From: Malurus cyaneus samueli
Lineage: Eukaryota > Chordata > Aves > Passeriformes > Maluridae
Length of the DNA: 64,000 bases
Assembly (NCBI GenBank): GCA_009741485.1
Contig: CM019219.1
Coordinates: 29,965,679-30,029,678, forward strand
Reading direction: 5' to 3'
The notes beneath the pieces were generated by a model that saw only the letters and a program-made list of their open reading frames with translations, had not been told where the DNA came from and ran no database searches. The stretch's first letter is position 1. Every line of letters begins with the position of its first letter. A program made the translations under genes and the position numbers. This document shows, piece by piece, positions 49,461 through 62,879 of the stretch.

Positions 49461-52027
49461 GAAATCAGGGCAGTCCCATGCTCTTCTTTACATAATCCCT
49501 GAAAAATTCCAATGAAAAGCAGAAGTTCCACAACTCTCAGGAGGCTCTGAAGGTCAGGAATGTGGTTTTGGATTTCATATCCTTTTAGGGCCAGAAGGAA
49601 CCATCCAGATCAATTAATCCTCAGAAGCCCAAATGCAAACCCCAAACCCCCTTTCTCCCTATGCCCAGTCAAACTTAAAGCTTCTCCAACAGAACAAGAT
49701 CCCTTTCCAAACGAGGAAGGAACATGGGAAGGGGACAGAGCTGCTGTCACAGCTGTCACTGAGCAGTCTGTCCTAGTGACTGATAAAGGCAGCAGAGGGA
49801 GCCCTGCAATCCCTCAGCACTTCACCAGTCCCACAGGATCTGACCCTATAGTGAGGAATTCCACTGAGAAAGCTTCATGGGATATTCCCTGTTAAGGCCA
49901 ACACACCACAAGGTGTTAAAAATCTACATAAGAAATGTTCTCTGCAGCATGCTTTGTTGCAGCATGGAAATAAAACCATTCCGATTTCACCTCATCCATA
50001 ACTCCCTTTCTAATGTTCCTCCCTGCCTTGGTCTCTTGGTTATATTTTAGGATATCCAATACCTCCTATTCTATGGATTAAAGAAATGGATTTTGTCATC
50101 CATTCCCAGCTTTTCAATTCCTATTATTAGAATCCAAACACTGCAAATGCCACCCAAAAAATGGGGAATTTCAAATGCATCCTCAAGGCCTCGGAGGGGA
50201 TGTTTAAAACCATAGAGGCACAAACCCAGCAGTTGCTCAAGTAGGAGCAATCCCATTTCCCAAGGGAAATAAACCCCCCCAAAAAACCCCACATCCATAT
50301 CTTGGGAGGGTCTGGGGATGGGAGGAGGATCACCACATCTTCACGTTTGACCTTTGCTTTAAACTGGGTTTTACTGCCTGATCCCATTGCTGGAGGTCTC
50401 CCATTTGATATTCCCAGCATTCCAAGCCTGCGGGCCATTCCTTGGATGGCCACAGGTGTCTCCATGACCACATGTTCCCTTCATTTTTTTATTTTTTTTT
50501 TTCATAATTATTCCCTGGCCGGACTCTCTCAGGAGGGCCTGCATGCCAACCTCGTCCCAGATTCCAGCAGGTGTCACTGTGGGCAATGCTATGGGAAAAT
50601 CCAGAGGGGAAGAAGTTGGAATCAAAGGCAAAACACCCAGCAAGTTAATGAATATTTGGGTTTTTCCTTGATAGAATTGCTGATTGTATTTTTTTTTTTC
50701 ATTTTTACAGATAAAAAGGCGCTGTCTGTGTTCACTGCTTCGGGGTTAAAGAGTGGAAATCATGGAATGTTTTCCAGTCAGCACCAGGTTGGATTTTCTT
50801 TCTAGGGCTCATTCCCACCAAAATTAGCCCATTAGCCCGTCTGTCACTAGGAATATGTGGGTGAGAATTAAGGAAGTGGGAATGTGCTGAACGAATTCCC
50901 AGGAGGAGATGTCCAAAAAACCAGAGATCCACATGCTTTCCTTCCAAACTTCTCCCAAAAAAATCCAGCACAGAAAGCAAAGCCTTCAGCACCAAACAGG
51001 ACCCTCATCCGTGGGGGAATCCATCCCAAAAATCACTCGGCTCAAGCTGTCAAGAGCACTCCTTGGGAAGAGGGGCTTGAGCTGAGCCACCACAGTAAAA
51101 CCCACCCAATTCCCAAATTTTAATTCAATTTCAGTCAAAATTAATTCACTGGATTTGTTCCACACAGGAAGGGAAGGGCAACCACCAACCCCTCCATGTC
51201 AATCTGTCTGCAGCAAATAAATGCCTGGAAAAGCAGATTCCATGGGTTCCTTGCCCCAGCATTGCTGCAAAGCATCTAAAAACTGGGAACAGTAAACAAA
51301 CAGATATTGAGAAATTAGGAACAAGGCTGCATCAGGGAAGAGATGACTTGGAACTCCTGAGTTGTCCCCTATGACCTCTCCATTGTCCCAGGAGCCAGCA
51401 AAAAATCCACATCCATCCTGCGTGTCTTTAATAGAGCCAGCAAATCCACCAGGGCAAATAATAAATTATGGATTTGTTTAAATCCTTTCTTTTCCTATTC
51501 TGTGAAACCCTGGAAAAGATCTTAAGATTACAACACAAAAATGGTTTGTTTTTCTTTTTTCCTTTCTTTCGTAGCCGTGACAGATCAGCTGGACAATCCG
51601 CTTAGAGAGCATAAAAATATCTCCCAGCTAGGCCAGAGCTGGGTTTAATCCAGCTGGAAACAGGGAATATTTAAATCCAAACACCTGCATAACCAGAGAG
51701 GGGCAGCTTTATAAATTAACATTTTATTGGTGACCTCCTGAAAACCTGATCATCCACTCAATGCACCACGGCTGAAAATAATTAAAAAAAAAATTAAAGA
51801 AAATCCTGGGATGAAGCAAATTTTGCAAAGTTTTTTTTCTCCTCGATGCTGCCTTTGCCACGTGTCCTGCTGGTGATCATGGCACTGCTGGACTGGCTTT
51901 TCCCACCACTGGGAGGTTGATTGAGGAGAAGGAGGTGCCCAAGGAAGGAGGGGAAAGCTGGAAAAGTGTTGGAAAGGACAGTGTTATTCAAGGAGGCTGC
52001 TGGGAAACAGGAAAATGAAAAACACTC

Positions 52028-52238
52028 TTGGAGGATGTGTGGTTTGGGTTGGAAGGGACATTGAGGATCATCCAGTGCCACCCCTGCCATGGCAGGGACA
52101 CCTCCCACTGTCCCAGGCTGCTCCCAGCCCCAATGTCCAGCCTGGCCTTGGGCACTGCCAGGGATCCAGGGGCAGCCACAGCTTCTCTGGGCACCCTGTG
52201 CCAGGGCCTGCCCACCCTCCCAGGGAACAATTCCTTCC
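52028..52238 (-). mobile_element. CR1 LINE 3' fragment, type I
   Basis: Full type I block in reverse, from GTGGTTTGGGTTGGAAGGG to CCCAGGGAACAATTCCTTCC. Confidence 0.88.
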
Positions 52239-52916
52239 CTGACAGCTGAGAAAATCTCCTTACAACTCCCAGCTCCCACCCTCCTGGTTGTCCTTTGGGA
52301 TCCTCGTGGAGATTTTCATGAATCCATGTGCCAGATGCAATTCCCCAGCTGGGGTGCTCTGGCCTAACTCCAGAGAGTTTTACAACCCACACTTGAAAGA
52401 AAACCAACAACCCAGCTCCTCTGCTTGGGGTTTAGAGCCCAGAGCCCAGGGCAGGGGGACTTCTGTCAGGAAATGAAATGTTAATGAACCTCCCTGTCTC
52501 CAGAGGAATCCAGCTTTCCATGGAAAGCCAATGGAAAAAGATCCCTCTGATACCACTGGGATTTTAAGCCTGAGTAGAAGCTGCTTCTTGAGAGGTTTCA
52601 AAATTAATTCCTTAAATCTCAGTTAAAAGGAGATCATTCCCTGCCAGGAAAAAGCTGCTCATTGCACCTGACACAAACACCCCACAGGTCCCACCAGGAA
52701 AAGACCTGAAGGCCCTACACGTGCGCCAAAGGCATGGAATGCCAGGAAATGCCTTTTCATGTGTTCAGCAAAAGGATTTTATTGGGAAAAAACAGGAGGA
52801 GGTTGATGTTATATCAAATGGGAAGAAATGGCAACAGAGATTTCTCACCCCTCTGGCAGTGGGGTGTCTACTCTGGGATGTGGAGCTGCTGGAACAAACC
52901 CACTGAGCAGTTCAAG

Positions 52917-53112
52917 TCTGGAGCCAGGCTGGGAGAGCTGGGGGTGCTCACCTGGAGAGGAGAAGGGTCCAGGGAGAGCTCAGAGCCCCTGCCAGGGCCT
53001 AAAGGGGCTCCAGGAGAGCTGGAGAGGGACTGGGGACAAGGGATGGAGGGACAGGACACAGGGAATGGGGTCACACTGCCAGAGGGCAGGGATGGATGGG
53101 ATATTGGGATAT
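52917..53112 (+). mobile_element. CR1 LINE ORF2-end fragment lacking its tail
   Basis: GGAGCCAGGCTGGGAGAGCT through GATGGGATATTGGG, then non-CR1 sequence. The 3' end is missing, which is unusual because CR1 copies normally lose the 5' side. Confidence 0.82.
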
Positions 53113-54808
53113 ACAGAAGAAATGACAGTCCTGAAGTTTTTCTTATTGGTAGCCCCTGCTAACAGTAAGTTTTGCAAAATTGTGTGGAAGAAAAACCCCA
53201 ATCCTGCCCCATTTGTCCCACTGCAGGAGAACAGAGGATGGCCAATAAACACACCCAGGGATGGCCACATGTCTGCAGGAACCAGGGAATACTGAATTCC
53301 TTTCCTATGGTGACACAAGCAGGAGCTTATTCTTATTCCCTTCAAGGGGTCAGTGCCCACAGTAAAGAAAACCAAAAGTGAAACAGCTCCAAAGACCACC
53401 TTTTATCCCAATCCAGGTGCAAGAGCAGCTTGTGCCACCGAGTCCTTCACTGTATTCCTGCACTCTGCTTTTCCCAGCTGCATTTGATTTCCTAATGCTT
53501 TTTTTTCCACAAAAAGCTTTTTTCTCCTGGTGCACCTGCAAACCCAGAGCTGCTGTGTTTCCATGAGCATCATTTGAAAAATTAATGGAAGTACAACTCC
53601 AGTCAAAATTTAGTCTAGTCAAAATTTAGTCCCTCTGTGATGGAGCAAGTAGTGACTGAAGCTGTTCTGATGCCTCCACAGACAGCATCCCCCTACTCGG
53701 TCCCACAATTCCTTTAGTAAACACACCCCAGAGTGCTTCCTTGGGGGGCAGAGATAAACAAAAAACATTAAAATATTTTTTCTTCACCAAAATCTTTTAC
53801 TCTTCCCTGTTTATTTTACATTCTCCCTCAAATCTGATTTATGGCTCTGTATCAGATCAGTATCACCTTTGGTGCTGGCAGAACCTGCAGGGTGGACCAG
53901 GCATCTGGTTCCCTTTATCCAAGAGCAATCCTCACCCCTAAATAAGCCAAAAAAACATTACTAATCCTATGGAAAGCTAATTAATTTTGCACATTTCCCC
54001 TGTTCTATTCACTGTTGCCACATGATTCCACATAAAAGCAGGCCAGTGTTCTGTTAATTAAACAGAGGCATCCCAAGCACTTGTGATCCATATTAATTGG
54101 ACAGTGTGGAGCAGGAGGGATGCTTGGCATCTCTGCAGGAAGGCCCAGGACAGTTTTGAAAGCTGAATCAAGCCACGAAATTTCCTCTAAGATCCCCTTC
54201 TCCAGCAGGAGCCACAACAGAAGAAGCTCCATAAGCAACAGGGAAGAATTTTTGGGTTATTTTTTACCATTTGTGCCTTATGAAATTAATTCTTTAATTG
54301 GGATTTTTTAAAAAAGGGAAGAAAAAAGAGACAAAGGCTGGCAAGCAGCACTCAAGACATCAATGGAGCTGCAGAAGTGGCTGCAGCCAGGAGCTGTGAT
54401 CCCAGATTTCAGAGCTGCAGGAGCCCCACTCCCATCCCTGGCACCCTCTGCCTGTGGGGTTGAACACATTTCTGCCTCTGCTGCTGGTCCAGGCTTTCAC
54501 TGGGAGCCATGGTCAGACTGCCTAGGGCTGGCACTCAGACCTCAGCAGTGCATTCAATTCCATACAAATTCGGAATATTCACACTCCCAGTGAAATAATT
54601 CCCAAAATGCACATGGGGAGATGTGGGAATGGCATTCACAGCATTCCCAGGCTCTAACTGCTTTCCAGGTAATCCAGGACTAGTTACTGAAGTGGTTTCC
54701 AGCAGGATTTAGGGCAATTAACCATATTTCTGTTCTATTTAAGTATCTATTTATATTGCAAATGTAATAAATACAATATATTTCAATGTGTTATAAAAAA
54801 TTATCAGA

Positions 54809-54930
54809 GAATCATGGAATGGTTGGGGTTGAAAACTATTTTAAAGTCCATCCCTGTGCCATGAGCAAGGACACCTTCCACCATGCCAGGGTGCTCCAAG
54901 CCTTGGCCAACCTAGCCTGGAACACTTGAA
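54809..54930 (-). mobile_element. CR1 LINE 3' tail, diverged
   Basis: AATCATGGAATGGTTGGGGT through CCAACCTAGCCTGGAACACT. Confidence 0.75.
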
Positions 54931-54934
54931 TTTC

Positions 54935-55050
54935 TATAAATCCAACAAGATATATTAAATAATAATAAATAATATAAATATAAATACAATATAATAATAA
55001 AATAAAAAATATAAAATGTATTTATATATAAATACATACACATAAATGGC
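54935..55050. repeat. AT-rich low-complexity tract
   Basis: An ATAATAAATAATATAAAT-type tract of over 100 bp directly adjoining the 5' side of a minus-strand CR1 tail. Confidence 0.9.
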
Positions 55051-55394
55051 GGTGCTGTCTTGAGTTCTGAACACATATTAAACACAACAATGCAGCTGAC
55101 AAAGTTGAGACCTGACACAATCAGCCCAAAAAGCTGATCTGCAGTGGTTTGGGAAGTAATTCCAAGTGCCTTTGTTACTTGCTCTCACTCCAGCTGCTCC
55201 AATTCCCACCCACAATGTCTTCGGTGGATTACCAGGCTAAATTCCAGACAGTGAAGGAACAGCGAGGGCACAGGATTAGGAAATGCAGGAGATGAAAATG
55301 TCAGCAAGACCTGAATTCAACCTTCTGCTGTGCATCTGTAACTACAGAACTTCTAAATCTCTGATGATTCTGTCTGGGGCACCAACAGCAACAG

Positions 55395-55820
55395 GACCTG
55401 GAGCTGCTGGAGAGTCCAGAAGAGCCATGGAGATGCTCCAGAGCTGGAGCCCCTCTGCTCTGGAGCCAGGCTGGGAGAGCTGGGGGTGCTCACCTGGAGA
55501 GGAGAAGGATCCAGGAGAGCTGGAGAGGGACTGGGGACAAGGGATGGAGGGAAAGGACACAGGGAATGGGGTCACACTGCCAGAGGGCAGGGACAGATGG
55601 GATATTGGGAAGGAATTGTTCCTGGGAGGGTGGGCAGGCCCTGGCACAGGGTGCCCAGAGAAGCTGTAGCTGCCCCTGGATCCCTGGCAGTGCCCAAGGC
55701 CAGGCTGGACATTGGGGCTGGGAGCAGCCTGGGACAGTGGGAGGTGTCCCTGCCATGGCAGGGGTGGGATGGGATGATCCTCAATGTCCCCTCTAAACCC
55801 AAACCAGTCTGGGATTGGTT
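55395..55820 (+). mobile_element. CR1 LINE 3' fragment, type I, longest complete
   Basis: Covers ORF2 end (GGAGAGTCCAGAAGAGCCAT) to the 3' end (CCAAACCAGTCTGGGATTGG) with only small deletions. Useful as the local reference for the element. Confidence 0.88.
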
Positions 55821-57464
55821 ACTGCAACTGCCCCAGGACCTCTGAATTCCTGCTTCCTTCCCCTTTCCTGAAAATCCTACACAATTCAGTGGAGCTGGGA
55901 CAGATGTTTGGGCAGGTAACAGCTCCATCCCTGACATCCAGGCCAATGGATCCTTCCTTTAAACAGGATTAGGAGTTTGTAGCTGGCGAGCAAAATTTAG
56001 AAGAAACAGCTGTAGGCACAATGAAGAATTTCAGGTCAAATGGAAAAGTTTGCAAGATCCTGAGCACCTGATAGCAGCTTCAGAAGAGAAGAGGTCAAGC
56101 AACCTTAATGACACCTATTGGTACCTAAACCCCTAATCTGGGATGGAAATCCTACAAGGATAAAAGTTCTACATTTGAATGGTGCAGGGAATAACCCTAA
56201 AGAGGAAAAACACTGTCAGGATGTGAAACAACTTAAGGACAGTGAAGAAATCCTAATTTTGTGCCACAAAAAAAATACCCCAAAAACCAGAAAAGAAGGA
56301 GGGAAGAAGAGGGAGAGGGGGAGATGCCAGCCCAGATCTCTGCATGCCACCCATGCCCACCAAAAGCTCATCCCACTCCTCTGCCATGCCAGGAACAGAT
56401 TCCCCATCCTATTCCCTTCAGGATTTAATTCCATTTAGCAAATGGAATTATCCAGAAACTCTGAATTTATTGGCAATGTTGGTGCCACCCAGATAAACCC
56501 CGGGTGAGCCAGCAGACACATTTTTTTATGCAATATTAACAATTCCATGCTCCAGAGGGGTTTTTCCAACACTTCAGAGGTGAAACTTATTGTAAGGGGG
56601 CTGTAGCCAGGTGGGAGTTTATATCTAAATACATAGACCAGAGAGTGATTTTTTTTTTGTTTTTAATTTCTGTAAAACACAGCCCATTCCAAGACAAACC
56701 CAGAGGAAATAAGGCTGGTTCCAATCAGGAAACTGGGAGCATCCACCCTCAAAATCCAGATTTATTCCCCACAAATGCTGCTTTTGTGCCTCATTTCTTC
56801 TCTGCTATTTATTAAGTCTTTTCTTCCCCCTTCCATGAAACTTTAAGCATCCCTGGAAAAGTTTTAGGGCCTTTATTCTCCTCCTCAACTCTTGATAAGG
56901 AGCTTAATGCTGGTGATGTGATCCAAGCAAATTCTGTTTGGGAGTGGGGTTTTGAGATAGGCAAATGGAATTCACTGCAGAGGGAGTTCATTTCCCTTTT
57001 TATCCCCCTAAATCAGAGCATTCCCTGGCAGTAAAGGGAATAAAGCTTATCTGTGAATATGCAGTTATTCAGGGTGACAAACAGCTGATTTGTTGGAGCC
57101 ACAGGATTTATCTGGGCACTAAATAAAAAGGCAGAAATGGAACAATGCCCCAGCAAAGCTTGGAAAAAAGGAATTCAAATCAATGTAGTGTCAGCAGCGT
57201 CTTCCCTCCAAATCCACAGGAACGTCTTCCCTGATAGAGAGGTGAGGATGAGGAGAACCAAGCAGGAATGAAAAAATTACTGCCACACACATTTCCTGCA
57301 CTTAAATCACCTTTTGGAAGGGTTTATTAATGGCTTTCTGGGATATTGAACCACTTGGAATTCCTCAGGCGCAGAAGGGAGCATTGTGGGAGTGAAATAT
57401 GGGGGGGATCTGTGATGCAAACCAAGTATTTTCCATCCACTTATGAGGCAAGGTGGGGGCATTG

Positions 57465-57640
57465 GGTTTTTTTGGGTAGGGTGCAGGTTGGAGGCTTTTG
57501 TTTGGTGTTTTATAGGGGGGTTTTGTGGTGTTTTGTGTTTTTTGGGGAGGTTGTTGTGGTTCTGGGGGGGTTTCCCAGAGGTGTGGGGTTTGTTTTTTTT
57601 GTTTGGTGTTTTGTGGGTGATTTCTTTGCTGTTTTAAATA
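57465..57640 (+). repeat. G/T-rich low-complexity tract
   Basis: The plus strand is almost free of A and C and contains several runs of four to seven Gs separated by T-rich spacers. The PRKG1 sense strand is A/C-rich. No gene is supported. Confidence 0.8.
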
Positions 57641-58069
57641 AAGACTGATTAAAAGCCTGACCCTAACAAGACCCCGGTTAAAGCCAGGTAGGCAAAGCCC
57701 AGCTCCATCCCAGCATCTCAACACTGCTGGAACTCTTCCCAGAGTACCTTTTCCACGACACCTTTGAAACACCCTCCAGCCTGGGAGTCCCATCAAATCT
57801 GAAATGAGACCATGTTCTCACAATCCCCTCGTCCCCATCACTGATCCAGGGGCTGGAGAAGGTCATTCCCTTCTGGACAGCACAGGAAATCATGGTTTTG
57901 CTCCCCAGCTGGATACAAAAATCCAATTAAAATATATACAAACCCTGTTCAAAACTGGATTAATTTTCCCCACAGCTCCTCATGGCTTTGTTGTGCTGCC
58001 ACAACTGGGGAGCTGCTCCTTGGGGAAAAGGAGAGACCTGGATATTGCCAGCAGAAGGTTCTGAACTCA

Positions 58070-58183
<114 letters not shown>

Positions 58184-58267
58184 TTAGCGGATCCCTTTAT
58201 CATGGACACAAACCTAGCTGCTTTTCTCCTGTCTTCCTAGAAGATTTTTCCTTCATCCCTGGTGACA

Positions 58268-58296
58268 GAAAAAAAAAAATAAAAAAAAAAAAAAAT
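58268..58296. repeat. Poly(A) low-complexity run
   Basis: A run of A interrupted by a single T, about 110 bp upstream (in PRKG1 sense) of the 58097-58160 exon. Confidence 0.85.
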
Positions 58297-59102
58297 ACAT
58301 AGAAATCTGCTCCTTTTCTGGCAGCCAGAATGGATTTGGTGATGTGGGAGAATACAGGAATAAAGCCCTGGAGAGCCACCCCTGAAGCTGGTGATCAACA
58401 AAGGATCCATTGAGGATCTACTGGAACTCCTCTGTGCCACAAACCTGCTCTGTCACATTCCTTCCTGGTCTGCTCGGCCCCCCAGAAATAAAATCCAACA
58501 CCAAAAAGGGCAAGGAAAATCAGCCCCAAGCAGTCCCAGATCAAAGAGTGGAACCACAGCTGGATGGAGCAAGGGCAGAGCATGGAGCTGGGCAGCCCTA
58601 AGCCACCACCCAGCCACTTAGGGAGTTACTGAAGACCTTCTGGCAACTTTACAGCCAAATTTGTGGCTTGTCTTTGGCCAAAAAGGTGAGGTCATCCCTT
58701 GCTTGGCAGCATTTCCCTCAGCCTGGGCCAGCCTGGGATGAGAGGGCCATAGAGAGTCCACAGGACTGAGACCTGATTCAGTCTGGGATGGGAGAAAGGA
58801 CAGGATTTGGGTCCCCAAACCTCCAGGGAGAGCCCTGGCCTTGAAGCTGTATCTCCACAGGCTCACAGCCCAGGGCGCTGTGGAATGTCCTCCTTGAGAC
58901 CAGAGCCATCAGACGCCCAGAGCAGCCTGACCTGGGGCTGCACCTCCAGATGTCCCTTCCATTCTCACACAGGCTGTGATATGCAATACTCTGGATTCTC
59001 ATCCTCTGCTTTCCTTAAAAACCTGACACCCATCAATATTCCAGGCGGTGCTGAAGGAAACACACCGACACAACGTAAATGTCACCCAAAATAGTCATTG
59101 TC

Positions 59103-59490
59103 CTGGAAGTGCCCCAAGGCCAGGCTCACTGCTTGGAGTGCTCTGGGATGGTGGAAGTGTCCCTGCCCAGGGCAGAGGGTGGGATAGGATGGGATTTAAG
59201 GAGCAAAGGAGCTCTGCGGGGACCTTGTGGCCTGCACAACTCCCTGACAGGAGGGGACAGCCGGGGGTCGGGCTCTGCTCCAGGAACAGGGCGGACAGGG
59301 AACGGCTCAGGCTGGGCCAGGGGAGGCTCAGGGTGGACATCAGCAGGAATTTCTGCATGGAAAGGGTGCTCAGGCCTTGGCAGGGGCTGCCCAGGGAGAA
59401 GCAGCATTCTTGGAGGGATTTAACAGCCATGGAACCTGGGGACATGGGGGAGTGCTGCCCTTGGCAGTGCTGAGGGAAGAGCTCGACTCC
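59103..59490 (+). mobile_element. Composite CR1: type I tail joined to type II
   Basis: A shortened type I tail (CCCCAAGGCCAGGCTCACTG ... GGGTGGGATAGGATGGG) runs directly into a type II fragment (AGCAAAGGAGCTCTGCGGGG ... GCTGCCCAGGGAGAAGCAGC). The 3' end of type II after this is diverged. Confidence 0.75.
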
Positions 59491-60968
59491 ATCCTCCAGG
59501 TATGTTCCAAGCTACATTATTCTCTGACCATTTACCCTTTTCTCAATCAAAACCAAGTAGCTCCAGCTGAATCTATTTAATGATAACAAGACAAAGCTGG
59601 CCAGATAAATGGAGAAAAATATCACCTTTTATGCTCTCAACAACAGCTTTTTCTCTTTAGGAGGAGCACTTTTATTACTAGGAGCACGTGGAGCCTCATT
59701 TTAATGGGAGCAAACCATGAGCTGGAAAGCACTTCTGTGATGGCTGGGCCTAAGCATCAAATGAAAGCTCATTATAGCAATTCCAGCATTCCCAAATGAG
59801 GAATAAACTTAGGAGAGAAGATAGCAGCCCCAGATAAGTGGACAGATTTTAGTGTGGTTGCACCATCACACTGCCAAACTGGGGGAAAATCCATCAGAGG
59901 ATATTTTTAATGGATAATTACACCTGTGCAATAGTAAGGGAGGGTAGTGAAACACATCTATAACAGATCAAATCCATAAAAAGACAGGGAAATAGACCCT
60001 AAGTTCTTAAATTCCAAATCTTACCATGAGAACAGCCTGAAACTTTAACTCTGCAGTGTAACAAGAAAAGCAGTTTCTTGACAGAACAAACTCCAACTGC
60101 AGCACACCACGGAATTACACCATTAATATCCCACATTTAGGGGGGTTTATGGCAGGCCAGAATCCCCCTGAGCAGCCAGAAGTGACATAACAGCCAAATA
60201 TTAGAGTGTTTTTGATAAGAAAAGAGCAAGATTTTATTGACCTTGATTCTCCAGGTCAATAAAAACCCACCTCTGCTCTCCACAGGATGGCGTTAAATGG
60301 AGTCATAAACCAGAGTCTTGATTCCAAGAGCTGCCTGGATTATGGATGGAATTGTGTACAAGAATGAGTGTTTTCCCAGATTGTTTCCAGGTGGATATTT
60401 GCCCTGAAAGGCAAATGGAGCCTCAGCTCTCCAGGGAGAGCTTAGAGCAAAACAGCCAAGCTGCAAATTGCTGAAAGTGGGAAAACACAGGGGAGGGAGG
60501 CAAACGGGAGCACAAAACTCCCAGGGAATCTTTGATCACCACAGCGAGAGGCAGGAAAGTTGTGTTTCCTTTTCTACAACTGTGTGAAAAAGCCTGAAAC
60601 TCCAGAAGAGCAAACACGCAGCCCTTGAGCTGGGAGGTATTTAGGGCAGAAGAAATCACAGCAAATGCAGCTCCAGCCCTTCAAGGAATGATTGTTCTCC
60701 CCAACAAAGCACAATCAAACAAACCCTGACTTTCTCCAGAGAGTTCTTCTCCCACTGCTCCTTAAACCCCATCAATAATAAAGGTTTTAAAACAGCCCTG
60801 TCATCTCCAGACAGTAACAATGCTACAGCCAGAAAAACAGATATTCTGGTATCCAATATTGAAAGTTCTCAATAAAGTTTAAACCTCATGACTTTTCTCC
60901 CTGTGTGCAGCACAAGAGTCACTTCATTCCTGCCTCTTTTTCCACAACCATCTCCTCCCTCTCTGCCC

Positions 60969-61034
60969 AGGAAAAGCTGGACTTGATGATCTTGGAAGAT
61001 TTTTCCAGTTTAATGATTCTGATTCTATGGTAGC
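60969..61034 (+). mobile_element. CR1 LINE 3' terminus with octamer repeat
   Basis: GCTGGACTTGATGATCTTGG followed by TTTAATGATTCTGATTCTATGG, the classical CR1 end with its ATTCTATG-type terminal repeat. Confidence 0.8.
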
Positions 61035-62454
61035 ATAAACAGAAACAAAAGCTGCCTCTCCCAACACGTTGGGGCTCCTTCTCCTCTGCTTACCCAGACT
61101 TTCAGCAGCTGCTTCTTATTCCATTCAATGAGGAGCAAATGCTCCACCTGCCCTGAATCCACTCCTTGGGATGAGGTTATGGAATCCAGCTGGATGTGGA
61201 ATGGAGAGAGTCACAACTGACCTTCTGCTCACCTGCAGCCCCTCTTTGCTCCTCCAAGTTCTTTAAGGTGATATGGGTGTTGGAAAGTATGGATAGCAAA
61301 TTATTTCTGCCTATTTGATAAGATTCCCCTGGCAACAGTACAGCCTGGGATCCAGAGGAAGATCCAGATCCCACAGAGGCAGCACATGAGGAGGCAAAGC
61401 AGACCCCTGACTCCAGGGAATTGAGTTTTAACAGAAAATCCAATAAACTGGATGATTTAAATCCACCCACAAACAGGATTTTATCTGAGAGTGTGACTGC
61501 CATCACAGGGGACAGGATGAGGAGCATCCCTGACTTTCTCCAGTCCCCCTGCCCCAACTCCTTGGACTGTGGGCAGGGACAAGAGGGGAGGTGACATTTT
61601 CCTGGCTGCACTGCCCACTGCTCAGCCACAGAACACTGTGCAGGGATGGCAGTGGCTGGCCCAGGAGCATTTCCTGTGTGGAATTGCTCCCTGTCTGGAG
61701 CGATTCTGGCTGGCTCTGTACGTGACACGTTTTCCCAGAGAGCTCAACGTACCCAGCGCCAGCTGCCAAACTCGGGGACAGCAGCTGTGCTGAGCCATCC
61801 ATGGATTGATGGAAAATCAGGGAGATGCCCATCCCCTAGGAGGTGTGAAAAGTTGTGGCTCCATCCCTGGGGATTTGATCCTCTGACACACACGAGAGCC
61901 TGGCAGCACTCGTGGCTCTGCTCTGCCTCAGGATGGAAAAGCCACTGTTCACTCTCTAAATTCCTTTCAAGATGCATTCCCAAACTCTGGAAGGCTGTTC
62001 AGTGAGGGTGCTCATCCAGGGCAGTGACAGATGTTTCTCCAGCAACAAAACCTCTCTGGAACAAAACTTGCCTCTTTTATTGCTGCCTGGCACTGTGACA
62101 ATTGTTGTCACTGCTCTGTGTCTTGGGCCAGCTGGGTAAGGAGAACTTCAAATTCCAAAAACTCCAGGAAAAGGAAATTCAGGCTGGCTGACTTCCCTGA
62201 AACTTTTTTTGGCAGCACCCAACTGGAATGAAGGCTGGAAAACACAAATGTCCTTCCTTAGCACACTTGGGATGCTCTCAGCCCTGTCTCAGCTCCGAAA
62301 GAACTGAGGCACAAGCTGATCCTGGATTTGGGAGATCACCAAAAAATGGTGGTTTGGACAACTCAAGCTGTACAGTCAGCATCCTGCTGGACTCCCAACT
62401 GTGTCAGGGAGGGAATGCTGGCTCCATCGGGATCATGGCCATGATATCATGTCA

Positions 62455-62660
62455 TGGAATCAGAGTGGCTGGGGTTGGAAGGGACCTTAAATCCCACCCA
62501 GTGCCACCCCTGCCATGGCAGGGACACCTCCCACTGTCCCAGGCTGCTCCCAGCCCCAATGTCCAGCCTGGCCTTGGGCACTGCCAGGGATCCAGGGGCA
62601 GCCACAGCTTCTCTGGGCACCCTGTGCCAGGGCCTGCCCACCCTCCCAGGGAACAATTCA
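62455..62660 (-). mobile_element. CR1 LINE 3' fragment, type I
   Basis: Near-consensus reverse copy from CATGGAATCAGAGTGGCTGG to CACCCTCCCAGGGAACAATT. Confidence 0.88.
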
Positions 62661-62879
62661 TTTTGTGTTGCAAACTGTTGCATCAAAAGATAATTCCTCT
62701 TTTCTGTCAGATTAATAAATTATATTTGGAGGATCAGCTGCTGGTTATTTTTGTCTACCCACAAGAGAAGTGGCAGAAATTAAGCTCAGGAAAGGTGGAT
62801 TTAGTTCTCCAAAACTCTCCATTCTTCCCCAGTCACACAGGACACACCTGAGTCAAGGCTGATTTTCCTGTAGGAATTT

